A stretch of 64,000 bases of DNA from Bordetella parapertussis (GTDB lineage: Bacteria; Pseudomonadota; Gammaproteobacteria; Burkholderiales; Burkholderiaceae_A): positions 124,001 to 188,000 of the forward strand of contig CAMDMC010000001.1 in assembly GCA_945901825.1 (NCBI GenBank), written 5' to 3'. Under the pieces are notes generated by a model that was not told the DNA's origin, ran no database searches, and was given only the letters and a program-made list of their open reading frames with translations. How positions within the stretch are numbered: the first letter of the stretch is position 1; every line of letters starts with the position of its first letter. Positions 9,491 through 18,498 of this stretch are shown here, piece by piece. The position numbers and the translations under genes were made by a program.

Positions 9491-9502
9491 TCGTTCGAAC
9501 GA
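9491..9502. promoter_or_regulatory. 12-base palindrome upstream of fccAB
   Basis: TCGTTCGAACGA is a perfect 12-base palindrome 107 bases before the fccA start, immediately followed by an AT-rich stretch (TATACA, ATATATAAAT) that could hold a -10 element. It may be an operator for the sulfide-oxidation genes. No regulator gene is adjacent. Confidence 0.35.
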
Positions 9503-9608
9503 CGTATACACTTTCATATATAAATAAAACGTCGCTTGGTCCTCGGTGGGTCCGGGTAGAGAGAACAGTTAGTTTGTCGGTTCGTTGTTTTTCACTTGAG
9601 GAGGAATC

Positions 9609-9914
9609 ATGCGCAATTTTTTTATTGGCTCAGCCATTTTCCTGGCTGGAATAGCTGGTGTGCAGGCATCGAATTTAAATCAGACGCGTTACATTGCGGC
9701 CAACTGCGCCAATTGTCACGGCACCAACGGCAATAGCGCTGGCGGCATGGAGTCTTTGTCAGGCTACGACCGAGAAAAGTTTATTTCCGTTATGAAGGCG
9801 TTTAAGTCCGGGGAGAGACCCGCGACCATCATGCATCAGCTTTCTCAGGGCTACTCGGATGAACAAGTCGCCGCGATGGCCGATTTCTTCGCGGGTCAGC
9901 CCAAAAAGCGTTAA
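9609..9914 (+). CDS. fccA: flavocytochrome c sulfide dehydrogenase, cytochrome subunit (class I c-type, monohaem)
   Basis: This 101-residue periplasmic cytochrome c would take electrons from the FccB flavoprotein encoded next door. A signal peptide (residues 1-20, cleavage after VQA) is followed by one haem site, Cys33-Ala-Asn-Cys36-His37. Met75 in ATIMHQLSQGY is the likely distal axial ligand. A near-perfect AGGAGG lies just upstream of the ATG. A single haem suits an FccA-type subunit; the dihaem form of Allochromatium has two. Other small cytochromes share this fold, so the name rests on the fccB neighbour. Confidence 0.85.
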   Translation: MRNFFIGSAIFLAGIAGVQASNLNQTRYIAANCANCHGTNGNSAGGMESLSGYDREKFISVMKAFKSGERPATIMHQLSQGYSDEQVAAMADFFAGQPKKR

Positions 9915-9998
9915 TCCGTTTGCGTAACTTCTGGCAGTCCGTCTCGCTTGCAACCCACGGGCTGTTAATTTATTTTAAGTGATTTCAGGGAGTCAACA

Positions 9999-11309
9999 AT
10001 GAATAAAGTTAAATTTAATCGCCGTGGAGTGCTAAAGGCTGGCCTAGGTGCGGCCGCCGTTGCCTCAACTGTGGGCTTGTCTGGCTGTGCCACCTCGGGG
10101 GGTATGGCAGGTTCGAGCAGCAAGAAACTTGGGCGTGTTGTGGTTGTGGGCGGAGGTTTCGGTGGTGCCACAGCAGCAAAATATCTCAATATGTGGAGTG
10201 AGGGTGCCATTGAAGTCACCCTGATTGAACGTCAGAAAGAATTTTATTCCTGCCCAATTTCCAACCTTGTCATTGGTGGCGTTCGTAAAATGAACGAGAT
10301 CACTCGAACCTACGACGGACTCGAGCGCAGGGGCATTAAGATGGTCTACGACGAGGTAACCCAGATCGACCCCGTCAAAAAGGTGGTCATGACGGCAAAG
10401 GGCGCCTCTATCTCCTACGACAGGCTGGTGGTCTCCCCCGGAGTTGATTTCCGATTCGAGACCATTAACGGGCTTAATGCCGAGGCGCAAAAGGTTGTCC
10501 TGCATTCCTGGAAGGCGGGTCCGCAAACGGTTGCTCTGCGTGCCCAGCTCGAGGCAATGCCCAACGGGGGCACCTTTGTTATGACCGTACCCAAGGGTCC
10601 TTACCGCTGCCCTCCAGGGCCCTACGAGCGGGCTTGTCAGGTTGCCAACTACTTCAAACGTGAAAAGCCGAAGAGCAAAGTCGTTGTTCTCGACAGCAAC
10701 GATAAGATCGTCTCAAAGGGCGCGCTCTTCTCGAAGGCCTGGAAAGACCTTTATCCGGGTCTGGTGGAATACGTTCCTAACATGAACGTGACGGAACTCG
10801 ACGTGCGTAACAAGACACTTATTACCGAGGTGGGTGATCGTATCAAGGGCGACGTGCTCAATGTCATTCCTCAGCAAAAGGCAGGTCAAATTGCCTACGC
10901 CGCAGGCCTGGTTAATGTGAACAACCTCTGGGCTGGGGTCGACTGGCTCACCTTGGAGTCACAGGTTCACAAGAATGTGCATGTGCTTGGTGATGCAACC
11001 TCGGCTGCCTCGGGCATGCCCAAATCGGGGCACATGGCCAACCAGCACGGCAAGATGGTGGCCTCGGCCATTGTTGAGCTTATGAATGGCCGCACCCCCC
11101 AGCCCCATATGCTGGCCAACACTTGCTACAGCTTCGTGGACGAGAAGAATGTTGTCCACGTGGCTGCTGTATATACCTACGACCCAGAGAAGAAGACCGT
11201 TAGACAGGTCAAGAAAGAGGCTGGTGGTCTTAGTTCCACAGCCAACGAACTTGAGGGCAAATACGCCATAGGCTGGGCCCGTAACATCTGGAGCGATATG
11301 CTTACCTAA
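9999..11309 (+). CDS. fccB: flavocytochrome c sulfide dehydrogenase, FAD-binding subunit
   Basis: This 436-residue periplasmic flavoprotein is predicted to oxidise sulfide to sulfur or polysulfide and reduce the partner cytochrome. Arg8-Arg9 in FNRRGVLKAG resembles a Tat signal, and LSGC (Cys30) is a lipobox, so it may be an exported lipoprotein. GGGFGG (51-56) is the FAD motif. Cys85 in FYSCPISNLVIGG corresponds to the flavin-linked cysteine of Allochromatium FccB. Cysteines in RCPPGPYERA and NTCYSF match the redox-active disulfide pair. GDATSA and MPKSGHMAN are also FccB-like. Other FccB homologues (SoxF) exist, but no sox genes are present. Confidence 0.9.
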   Translation: MNKVKFNRRGVLKAGLGAAAVASTVGLSGCATSGGMAGSSSKKLGRVVVVGGGFGGATAAKYLNMWSEGAIEVTLIERQKEFYSCPISNLVIGGVRKMNEITRTYDGLERRGIKMVYDEVTQIDPVKKVVMTAKGASISYDRLVVSPGVDFRFETINGLNAEAQKVVLHSWKAGPQTVALRAQLEAMPNGGTFVMTVPKGPYRCPPGPYERACQVANYFKREKPKSKVVVLDSNDKIVSKGALFSKAWKDLYPGLVEYVPNMNVTELDVRNKTLITEVGDRIKGDVLNVIPQQKAGQIAYAAGLVNVNNLWAGVDWLTLESQVHKNVHVLGDATSAASGMPKSGHMANQHGKMVASAIVELMNGRTPQPHMLANTCYSFVDEKNVVHVAAVYTYDPEKKTVRQVKKEAGGLSSTANELEGKYAIGWARNIWSDMLT

Positions 11310-11326
11310 GGGTTAGATCTTTGCAG

Positions 11327-11388
11327 GGCCGGGCAGTCTGCCCGGCCGGTTTCGGGCATGATTGGAAGCGTCAATCATGCCCGTTTTC
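11327..11388 (+). terminator. tandem rho-independent terminators after fccB
   Basis: The first hairpin is GGCCGGGCA/TGCCCGGCC (11327-11335, 11339-11347) with a 3-base loop. The second is a perfect 12-base stem CGGGCATGATTG/CAATCATGCCCG (11353-11364, 11372-11383) followed by TTTTCT. Together they seal the fccAB unit. Confidence 0.92.
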
Positions 11389-11435
11389 TATGAATGCCCT
11401 TCAACAACGAAGGCGTTGCGCAGGCGTTGCGGCGG

Positions 11436-11526
11436 GCCGAGTTCTCGCCTGTAAGTCAGTGAGGATGCGATGGCCACCGACAAATTGAGCGAAGGGATTC
11501 GTCTCTTTAAACGAGAAAGATATTAA
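11436..11526 (+). pseudogene. remnant of a transaldolase 3' end
   Basis: In frame from 11455 to the TAA at 11524-11526 the sequence reads VSEDAMATDKLSEGIRLF, then KRERY. This matches the conserved C-terminal motif of TalB-type transaldolases (E. coli: DPMAVDKLAEGIRKFA). A stop codon precedes it at 11452-11454. In another frame at 11436-11444 is AEF, matching the residues just before the motif, which implies a frameshift in between. No other part of a transaldolase is present. It lies between the fccB terminator and dut and would not encode an enzyme. Confidence 0.7.
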
Positions 11527-11552
11527 CGACGAGCTTTATTGGGAGAGATGGT

Positions 11553-11999
11553 ATGAACTCGGTAAAACTTAGAGTGCTTGATGAGCGCATTCGAGACAGC
11601 CTGCCTGCTTATGCTACGACGGGTTCGGCAGGCTTTGATCTTCGAGCTGTGATTGATGAACCCATGCCGCTTGAGCCTGGTCAGACCGAGCTCATCTCAA
11701 CCGGGCTTTCGCTCTACATTGAGGACTCAGGTTATGCGGGGCTTATTCTTCCTCGAAGTGGTCTTGGGCATAAGCACGGCGTCGTTCTAGGTAATCTGGT
11801 GGGGCTCATCGATTCGGACTATCAGGGGCCCTTAATGGTCTCTGTCTGGAATCGGGGGAAGGATCTTTTCACCATCAACCCAATGGAGAGGCTGGCTCAA
11901 CTCGTCATCGTGCCCGTGGCTCAGGTGCGTTTCGACCTGGTGGATGAGTTTGAGGCAACGCAACGGGCCGAGGGTGGCTTTGGCAGCACAGGCCGCTAG
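11553..11999 (+). CDS. dut: deoxyuridine 5'-triphosphate nucleotidohydrolase (dUTPase)
   Basis: This trimeric enzyme hydrolyses dUTP to dUMP and pyrophosphate, keeping uracil out of DNA and supplying dUMP. All five motifs are present in the 148 residues: [42 protein letters not shown] and EGGFGSTG near the C-terminus. The length is typical. It converges on coaBC with 29 bases between stops, a neighbourhood common in proteobacteria. Confidence 0.97.
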   Translation: MNSVKLRVLDERIRDSLPAYATTGSAGFDLRAVIDEPMPLEPGQTELISTGLSLYIEDSGYAGLILPRSGLGHKHGVVLGNLVGLIDSDYQGPLMVSVWNRGKDLFTINPMERLAQLVIVPVAQVRFDLVDEFEATQRAEGGFGSTGR

Positions 12000-12028
12000 T
12001 GCTTGTGCTTGCCTGCACGGTGCGGGCC

Positions 12029-13327
12029 TTAAGCCTGCGCGATGAGCCGATTGGCAATAAGCTGAATAAGCTCCTCGGCCTGCCATTGCTTGGATTGACT
12101 TTGAAGCTTTATGAGCGTCGGTTTGTCTTGATTGATGTTCGTTGCATCAAGCACGGTCAGGTTCGCTTCTTTACCTCCCAGGCTCTCGTGCACAAGATTA
12201 CCCACTAAAAGATCAACGCCTTTGCGGGCTGCTTTGCCTGGAAGAAGGTCTTCGAGTTCCTGCTGCGAGCCTGTTTCTGCAGCAAAGCCAATCGTAAAAG
12301 GACGTTTCTCGGCAGGCCTTGCCGCAACGCGAGCAAGAATGTCGGGATTTTCTACCCAGACAATGTTCGAGAGATCGGCATGGAATTCTTTCTTGAGTTT
12401 TTGGCCGCTTAGGGTGTCTGGACGCCAGTCGGCCACCGCGGCAACACCAATAAAAATAGAGTCTGGGCTTGAATCTTCTAGGGCTACTTCCACCGCGGCC
12501 TGCATTTCCAGGGCAGTGGTGACATCAATGCGTTGACAAGTCTGAGGCGTAGGAAGGCTTACAGGGCCAGCAATTAGTGTGACCTGAGCCCCAGCCTGGA
12601 TTGCTGCATGAGCAAGCGCAAACCCCATCTGTCCCGATGAACGGTTTGTAATGCCTCTAACGGGATCGATGGGCTCGAAGGTTGGCCCAGCGGTTATAAC
12701 CACCTTCCGGTTGGCAAGCAGTCCTCGAAGGGGAATTCTTTTTTTTGTTGCATCACTCTCGCAATTGGCCTGAAGGAACTGATTGAGCCTAAGAACGAGT
12801 TCGTCGGGCTCAAGCATTCGACCATCGCCCGTCTCGCCGCAGGCCTGATCCCCTTGGCCGGGGCCCCAGACCGTAACTTCACGCGATCGCAAGAGTTCGA
12901 TGTTTGCCTGGGTGGCGGGGTTCTGCCACATCTGACGATTCATTGCGGGCGCCACAGCCAGGGGGATTTCTCGTGCAAGGCAGAGGCTTGTTAGAAGATC
13001 ATCAGAACGACCCTGCACGAGCCTTGAGAGAAAGTCGGCCGTAGCAGGTGCTATGAGAATGAACAAGGCCTCACGCGAGAGTTCAATGTGTGGCATTTGG
13101 TTGTCAATGGAGGGGTCCCAGGCATCGGTAAAGACAGGGCGGCCTGAGAGGGCCTGAAAGCTGGCCTTGCCTACAAAACGCTGAGCAGACTCCGTCATGA
13201 CAACCTGCACGCTGAATGCTTGTTTGCGTAAGAGTCGAACCAGTTCGCAGGCTTTGTAAGCAGCAATGCCGCCTGTGACGCCGAGAACGATATGGCCCTT
13301 GGGCTTAGGGTTGGGAGGGATGCTCAT
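12029..13327 (-). CDS. coaBC: bifunctional phosphopantothenoylcysteine decarboxylase / phosphopantothenate-cysteine ligase
   Basis: CoaBC makes 4'-phosphopantetheine for coenzyme A in two steps. The N-terminal CoaC flavoprotein half starts IVLGVTGGIAAYKACELVR and contains PAMNRQMW and the QACGETGDGRMLEP segment with the catalytic cysteine. The C-terminal CoaB half begins near VVITAGPTFEPIDPVR and contains ITNRSSGQMG, AAVADWRP and a Lys pair (KLKKEF). Its 432 residues are slightly longer than usual. The start overlaps the end of lspA by 23 bases, so it is likely the last gene of ribF-ileS-lspA-coaBC. Confidence 0.96.
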   Translation of the reverse strand: MSIPPNPKPKGHIVLGVTGGIAAYKACELVRLLRKQAFSVQVVMTESAQRFVGKASFQALSGRPVFTDAWDPSIDNQMPHIELSREALFILIAPATADFLSRLVQGRSDDLLTSLCLAREIPLAVAPAMNRQMWQNPATQANIELLRSREVTVWGPGQGDQACGETGDGRMLEPDELVLRLNQFLQANCESDATKKRIPLRGLLANRKVVITAGPTFEPIDPVRGITNRSSGQMGFALAHAAIQAGAQVTLIAGPVSLPTPQTCQRIDVTTALEMQAAVEVALEDSSPDSIFIGVAAVADWRPDTLSGQKLKKEFHADLSNIVWVENPDILARVAARPAEKRPFTIGFAAETGSQQELEDLLPGKAARKGVDLLVGNLVHESLGGKEANLTVLDATNINQDKPTLIKLQSQSKQWQAEELIQLIANRLIAQA

Positions 13328-13814
13328 GGTCTAAGGAGTTAGCTTTGGCTTTTCGGTAGCGAAGAATTTCAACCCACACAAAAAGAATGGCGCCTACAGT
13401 AATAGCAGAGTCAGCAACATTAAAGGCAGGCCAGTGCCAGCCTGCCCAATGGAAGTCGAGGAAGTCAATGACCTCGCCGTGCACGACCCTGTCAATTAAA
13501 TTACCAAGGGCACCAGACATCATTAGGCTTGCTGCGACACAGAAGAGCTTATCGTCGGGCGACTGCCAGATCATGAAGCCGAGCCAGGCTGAGACAACAA
13601 GGGCAAGCCCCGAGAAGAACCATCGCTGCCAGCCCGAGGCATCGGCAAGAAAACTAAAGGCAGCGCCAGGGTTCCTTACGTGGACGAAATTGAAGAATGG
13701 GGTCACCTCTATGCCACTGCCCAAGCTAAGCAGATCAATGGTTGCGATCTTTGTTAGCTGATCAACGACCAGCAAACCTAGAACCAGAAAAAACCAAGGC
13801 TTCAGGCTGCGAAT
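13305..13814 (-). CDS. lspA: lipoprotein signal peptidase (signal peptidase II), probable AUU start
   Basis: LspA is the inner-membrane aspartyl protease that removes signal peptides from lipidated prolipoproteins. Four membrane segments are visible. The catalytic aspartates lie in GNLIDRV and [15 protein letters not shown] and [11 protein letters not shown] are family motifs. No ATG gives a typical N-terminus: the nearest in-frame ATG, 13859, adds 15 residues encoded within ileS and has no ribosome site. The ATT at 13814 has AAGGAG 7 bases upstream (13822-13827) and gives a normal 169 residues starting [12 protein letters not shown]. It overlaps ileS by 13 bases. If AUU is wrong, the gene starts at 13859 or 13919. 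Confidence 0.9.
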   Translation of the reverse strand: MRSLKPWFFLVLGLLVVDQLTKIATIDLLSLGSGIEVTPFFNFVHVRNPGAAFSFLADASGWQRWFFSGLALVVSAWLGFMIWQSPDDKLFCVAASLMMSGALGNLIDRVVHGEVIDFLDFHWAGWHWPAFNVADSAITVGAILFVWVEILRYRKAKANSLDHEHPSQP

Positions 13815-16690
13815 CGTTGTTCTCCTTGCCCAAAAAGGTTGGACTGACAACGCCCGCATAAAAGGGGATGGTCTTGCGAGGCTCCTACATCGGCGCTGAA
13901 ATGCCAGCAACGGGCGCACTTTGCGGCGGTCATGGGGATCACCTCTACTTCAAGCTTATCGTCTGCCTGGGGGCCCGATGCATCGACATGAGCTTCAGAG
14001 GTGATCATGACAAACCGCAGGTCATCGTCAAGACTTAATAAAACCTCAGCGATCTCACTGGGGACCTTTATCCTTACACTTGCCTGCAACGACGAGCCGA
14101 CTTGACCCGCCTCGCGCGATTTCTCAATGGCCTTCATAACCTCTGCACGAACTTGGCGAATCAAGGTCCACTTCTTGCTGAGACTCTCAGCCTGCGAGGG
14201 CCTGGGTAGACGCGCCGCCTGTTCGGCAAAGATCATGGCGTCGGCGTCTTGGCTGTGCAATGCCTGCCATGCCTCTTGGGCAGTAAATGAAAGGACTGGC
14301 GCCATAAGCCGAATAAGTGCGTCACTTAAATACCAAAGGCTTGTCTGTGCCGAGCGCCTGGCGAGGCTGCCGGCCGGGCAGGTGTAGAGACGGTCCTTCA
14401 GAATATCAAGGTAGAAGGCCCCAAGGTCTTCTGAGCAGAACTGAGTGAGACGGGCCATCACGGGATGGAAGCTGTAGGCCTCGTAATCGCGCATGACATC
14501 GGACTGCATCTCAGCGCATAAAACGAGGGCGTATTGATCGATTTCAAGCAAATCCTCGGGCTGAAGGCGGTCTGCCTGAGGAGTGAAGTCCTTAAGGTTG
14601 CCAAGCAGAAAGGTGAGGGTGTTGCGTATACGCCGGTAGGACTCCACTACACGCTTGAGAATCTCGTCTGAGATGGAGAGTTCGCCGGAATAGTCGGTTG
14701 TGGCAACCCAGAGCCTGAGAATATCGGCACCAAGTGTTTCAGAGACCTTCTGGGGTGCGATTACATTGCCCATCGACTTGGACATCTTTCGACCCTGGCC
14801 ATCGACGACGAAGCCGTGCGTAAGCAAGGCCTTATAGGGCGGGTGTCCATCGAGCATGCAACCCGTTAGCAGGGAGGAGTGAAACCAGCCCCTGTGCTGA
14901 TCGCTTCCCTCAAGATAGAGGTCGGCCGGAAAGCTCGACTGCTCTTTATGAGAGCCGCGAAGGACGGTGGCATGGGTGGTGCCGGAGTCGAACCAGACAT
15001 CCAAGGTGTCTCGGTTTTTCTCGTAGTCCGTGGCATTCTGGGCCGGGCTGGGGTCTGTCTTCGTAGCGGGTAGATGCCGAAGAAGGTCTTCCACAGTCAG
15101 TTGCTGCCAGGCCTCAATTCCATTTTTTTCCACGTGCAGGGCAACAACCTCAAGGAGCTCCGATGTACGAGGGTGAAGCTCGCCCGATTCTTTGTGCACA
15201 AGGAAGGCCATGGGCACACCCCATTGCCTTTGACGCGAGAGTGTCCAGTCGGGGCGATTGGCGATCATGGCTGACAGCCTTGCCTTGCCCCAGGCTGGGA
15301 AGAACTCGGTCTGTTCCACGCCGGCCATGGCAAGCTGCCGAAGGCTCTTGCCAGCATGGCCCAAGGGCTTGTCCATACTCGCAAACCACTGACTAGTGGC
15401 CCTGTAAATAATGGGTGTCTTGTGCCGCCAGCAATGCATGTAGCTGTGCTTGTCGTTGCTTGAGGCAACAAGGCTTTGGCTGCTTGCAAGCGTTTTAACA
15501 ATCTCGGCGTTGGCCTTCCAGATCAACATGCCAGAAAACAAAGGGAGGCTCTCGGCGTAGTGACCATTGCCCATAACGGGGTTAATCACGGTGTCATCGG
15601 CATGCCCGGCTGCCTGCCAGCTTAAGAAGTCTTCAACACCATAGGCAGGCGCGCAGTGAACAATCCCAGTGCCTGAATCGAGACCCACATACGCGGCTGG
15701 AATAACAACCGACTCACGCTGATAGCCTGGGTGGGCCTGCCAGAGAGGGTGTTTAAAGCGAAGTCCTGCAAGGTCTTGGCCTTTGCAGCTTGCGATGACC
15801 TGACCGGAGGCATTCCATTGCGAAAGGCAGGCCTCCACACGCTCTTCAGCAAGAAGCAAGAGCAGGGTGGGGTGCTGCTCGTTGATTGGCTTGTCAAGCT
15901 TTAGAAGGGCCATTGAGCCCTCAGGATGAACATTGAGCGCCTGGTTGGCGGGCAGGGTCCAGGGGGTGGTCGTCCAGATCACTGCAGCCACGGCCTGCCC
16001 TTTAAATTCGACCTTTAACTTGCTGGCCAAGGCATCTGCCGTTGCAGGCGTTGCGGTCAGACTCACGTAGACGGCAGGGTCGGTCTTGTCGGCATACTCA
16101 ACCTCTGCCTCGGCCAGCGCAGAACCGCAGTCAAAGCACCAGTTCACGGGCTTTAGCCCTCGGTAGACAAAACCCCTCTCGACGATGGCTTGAAGGGTTC
16201 TAATTTCGTCGGCCTCGTTTTTAAAATCCATGGTCTTGTAGGGCTGGTCCCACTGGCCAAGAACGCCAAGTCGAATGAAGTCCTTTTTCTGACGTTCAAT
16301 TTGCTCTTGTGCATAGGCCCGCGACTTTGACTGGACCTCTTGGGTTGAGAGCCCCTTGCCGTGCAGCTTTTCAATCTGGATCTCAATGGGCATTCCATGG
16401 CAGTCCCAGCCAGGCACATAGCGCGCGTCAAAACCCGCAAGCCCTTTCGATTTCACAATCATGTCTTTAAGAATCTTGTTGACCGCGTGGCCAATATGGA
16501 TATCACCATTGGCATAGGGCGGCCCGTCGTGAAGGGTAAAGACAGGGCGCCCAAGCGCCAACTTGCGAAGCCTTTGGTAGAAGCCTTTTGTCTGCCAATC
16601 CTCGACCCAGCCTGGCTCGCGCTTTGCCAGGTCGCCTCGCATAGGAAAGGGGGTGTCAGGGAGTTGCAGGGTTGCTCGGTAGTCGGTCAT
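13802..16690 (-). CDS. ileS: isoleucyl-tRNA synthetase
   Basis: This is a class I aminoacyl-tRNA synthetase charging tRNA-Ile. At 962 residues it is normal for the bacterial zinc-containing type. HIGH is at residues 65-68 after [11 protein letters not shown], and KMSKS at 635-639. The CP1 editing domain lies between them, including [11 protein letters not shown]. The C-terminal zinc finger is seen as CARCW and, further on, CGRCQ. It sits 9 bases downstream of ribF and overlaps lspA, as in the conserved ribF-ileS-lspA operon. Confidence 0.98.
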   Translation of the reverse strand: MTDYRATLQLPDTPFPMRGDLAKREPGWVEDWQTKGFYQRLRKLALGRPVFTLHDGPPYANGDIHIGHAVNKILKDMIVKSKGLAGFDARYVPGWDCHGMPIEIQIEKLHGKGLSTQEVQSKSRAYAQEQIERQKKDFIRLGVLGQWDQPYKTMDFKNEADEIRTLQAIVERGFVYRGLKPVNWCFDCGSALAEAEVEYADKTDPAVYVSLTATPATADALASKLKVEFKGQAVAAVIWTTTPWTLPANQALNVHPEGSMALLKLDKPINEQHPTLLLLLAEERVEACLSQWNASGQVIASCKGQDLAGLRFKHPLWQAHPGYQRESVVIPAAYVGLDSGTGIVHCAPAYGVEDFLSWQAAGHADDTVINPVMGNGHYAESLPLFSGMLIWKANAEIVKTLASSQSLVASSNDKHSYMHCWRHKTPIIYRATSQWFASMDKPLGHAGKSLRQLAMAGVEQTEFFPAWGKARLSAMIANRPDWTLSRQRQWGVPMAFLVHKESGELHPRTSELLEVVALHVEKNGIEAWQQLTVEDLLRHLPATKTDPSPAQNATDYEKNRDTLDVWFDSGTTHATVLRGSHKEQSSFPADLYLEGSDQHRGWFHSSLLTGCMLDGHPPYKALLTHGFVVDGQGRKMSKSMGNVIAPQKVSETLGADILRLWVATTDYSGELSISDEILKRVVESYRRIRNTLTFLLGNLKDFTPQADRLQPEDLLEIDQYALVLCAEMQSDVMRDYEAYSFHPVMARLTQFCSEDLGAFYLDILKDRLYTCPAGSLARRSAQTSLWYLSDALIRLMAPVLSFTAQEAWQALHSQDADAMIFAEQAARLPRPSQAESLSKKWTLIRQVRAEVMKAIEKSREAGQVGSSLQASVRIKVPSEIAEVLLSLDDDLRFVMITSEAHVDASGPQADDKLEVEVIPMTAAKCARCWHFSADVGASQDHPLLCGRCQSNLFGQGEQRFAA

Positions 16691-16699
16691 TGGTTCTGG

Positions 16700-17689
16700 C
16701 TAGTTTGTTTTTTGAAGAAAATTGCGGGCTTCAGCCATGTCTTGAAGCATCTGAAGACGCATTGTCTCTAGATCATCGAATTTTTGCTCAGCCCGAATAA
16801 AAGACTTAAGCCTTACGCAGACACGCTTACCGTAGACAGTCTGGTTCCAGTCAAAAAGGTGGACCTCTAAAAGGTTCCTTCCCTGTTGCTCAACGGTGGG
16901 TCGGCGTCCCAGACTTGCAACGCCCCTAACAGGGCCTGAGGGCTGAAGGCCGAAAACCTCCACTGCAAAAATGCCGGCTATGGCAAGGCGTTCGGGCATT
17001 GCAATGTTAAGAGTTGGAAAGCCAAGCGTTCGGCCAAGCTGTCTGCCATAACTTACGCGGCCTGAGAGTTCGTAGTCCCGTCCCGTTAAGTCTTTATAGG
17101 CCGGTAGGTTGGCCACCTGAAGGACGTCTCGCAGTAGGCTGCTAGAGACCCTATCTTGCTGATGCATAACAGAGGCCACGGCTTTGACTTGAAAACCAAG
17201 GCTCTCGCCCATTTGCCGCAGGGTTTCAACCGAGCCGGAGCGTTTTGAGCCAAAGCGAAAGTCCTCACCCACCACAATGGCCTTGGCATTTAGTTCGTCG
17301 ACCAGCACCTGATGAACGAACTCCTCTGGGGTCATGGAGGCAAGGCCTCGATTGAACTTAAGAATGGCCAACTCGTCGAGGCCGAGTTCTTTCAGGCAGA
17401 GTACTTTGGTACCAAATGGAAGAATTTTTAGGGGGGGCTGATTAGGCTGAAAAAAAACCCGCGGATGCGGCTCAAAGCTTAAAACGGTCTTTAGACAGCC
17501 TTGGCTCGTGGCTGCAAGGGTTTGTTGCAGCATTCCAAGTTCTTTAAGCAAGGCAAGGTGACCCAAATGCAGGCCGTCAAAATTGCCAATTGCCACGACC
17601 CTCGCCGGAGCCGAGACTTGCTTGCGCCTATGTCCGAGGTGCCCTTCGGTGAACTCCGAGGCAAGCAAAAGACTTCGTAGGTTGAACAT
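16700..17689 (-). CDS. ribF: bifunctional riboflavin kinase / FAD synthetase
   Basis: RibF converts riboflavin to FMN and FMN to FAD. The N-terminal adenylyltransferase has AIGNFDGLHLGHLALL (nucleotide site) and VGEDFRFGSKRSG. The C-terminal kinase has GRDYELSGRVSYGRQLGRTLG and GFPTLNIA. I place the start at the ATG at 17689, where a GAG/GG-type site lies upstream; a GTG two codons earlier is possible. The 329 residues are slightly above average. It leads the ileS-lspA-coaBC operon and is divergent from purN. Confidence 0.96.
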   Translation of the reverse strand: MFNLRSLLLASEFTEGHLGHRRKQVSAPARVVAIGNFDGLHLGHLALLKELGMLQQTLAATSQGCLKTVLSFEPHPRVFFQPNQPPLKILPFGTKVLCLKELGLDELAILKFNRGLASMTPEEFVHQVLVDELNAKAIVVGEDFRFGSKRSGSVETLRQMGESLGFQVKAVASVMHQQDRVSSSLLRDVLQVANLPAYKDLTGRDYELSGRVSYGRQLGRTLGFPTLNIAMPERLAIAGIFAVEVFGLQPSGPVRGVASLGRRPTVEQQGRNLLEVHLFDWNQTVYGKRVCVRLKSFIRAEQKFDDLETMRLQMLQDMAEARNFLQKTN

Positions 17690-17757
17690 AGCCACTCGTC
17701 AAAACCTCATAGTATAAATTCAAGCCTTAAAATACCGGCCCTACAGTGGTTTCAACC

Positions 17758-18498
17758 ATGCCCAATCAAAAAATCGATCAGACACAGCCCCGTTCCTGGC
17801 CTCAGGGGCAACCGCGGCGACTGGCCGTTCTTATTTCCGGCCGGGGCTCAAACCTTCAGGCGCTTCATCAGTCTGCCCAAGCCTATGGTTTTGCGCTTGA
17901 CTGGTTAGTCGTTGCGAATAAAAAAGAGTCCCAAGGCCTTGGTTGGGCCAAGGACCAAGGCCTTGAAACCGAACTTCTTTTGCATACCGACTTTGCCTCG
18001 CGTGAGGGGTTTGATCGCCAACTGGCGGGCCTGCTTCAGCAGTTCGAGCCGGATCTCGTGGTTCTGGCTGGGTTTATGCGTATCTTGACCGATGTCTTTT
18101 TTGGCACCTTTCAGGGGCCCATCATCAATATTCATCCTTCTTTATTGCCCGCCTATCCCGGGCTGAAAACCCATGCCCGGGCCCTTCAAGATGGTGTGGC
18201 TGTGCATGGGGCAACCGTGCACAGTGTGACACCGCAGATCGATCATGGGCCTATACTTGCACAGGCTGTTGTTGGCGTTTCCCACCAAGACGGCGAGGAG
18301 CGTCTAAGCGCTCGGGTCCTTGAAATGGAGCACAAACTTCTTCCCATGGTGACCTGGGCCCTGTTGCGAGACGATCTTCAGCTCAAAGACGGGCGTTGGA
18401 GCCTTCGCAGGCCTCAGTCTGACCTACCTCAAGGACTTCAATTCTCTTCATGCCTTTTTCATCCTCAGCTCGTCGCAAGCCCCCGTTCAATCCGGTAA
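17758..18498 (+). CDS. purN: phosphoribosylglycinamide formyltransferase (10-formyl-THF dependent)
   Basis: PurN transfers a formyl group to GAR in purine synthesis. The sequence has ISGRGSNLQAL near the N-terminus, the catalytic block INIHPSLLPAYPGLKTHARA (Asn and His), HGATVHSV and QIDHGPI (catalytic Asp). It is about 246 residues, some 30 more than usual, with extra residues at both ends; the last 16 codons overlap rsmB. An in-frame GTG at 17746 is an alternative start; neither candidate has a strong ribosome site. Confidence 0.95.
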   Translation: MPNQKIDQTQPRSWPQGQPRRLAVLISGRGSNLQALHQSAQAYGFALDWLVVANKKESQGLGWAKDQGLETELLLHTDFASREGFDRQLAGLLQQFEPDLVVLAGFMRILTDVFFGTFQGPIINIHPSLLPAYPGLKTHARALQDGVAVHGATVHSVTPQIDHGPILAQAVVGVSHQDGEERLSARVLEMEHKLLPMVTWALLRDDLQLKDGRWSLRRPQSDLPQGLQFSSCLFHPQLVASPRSIR

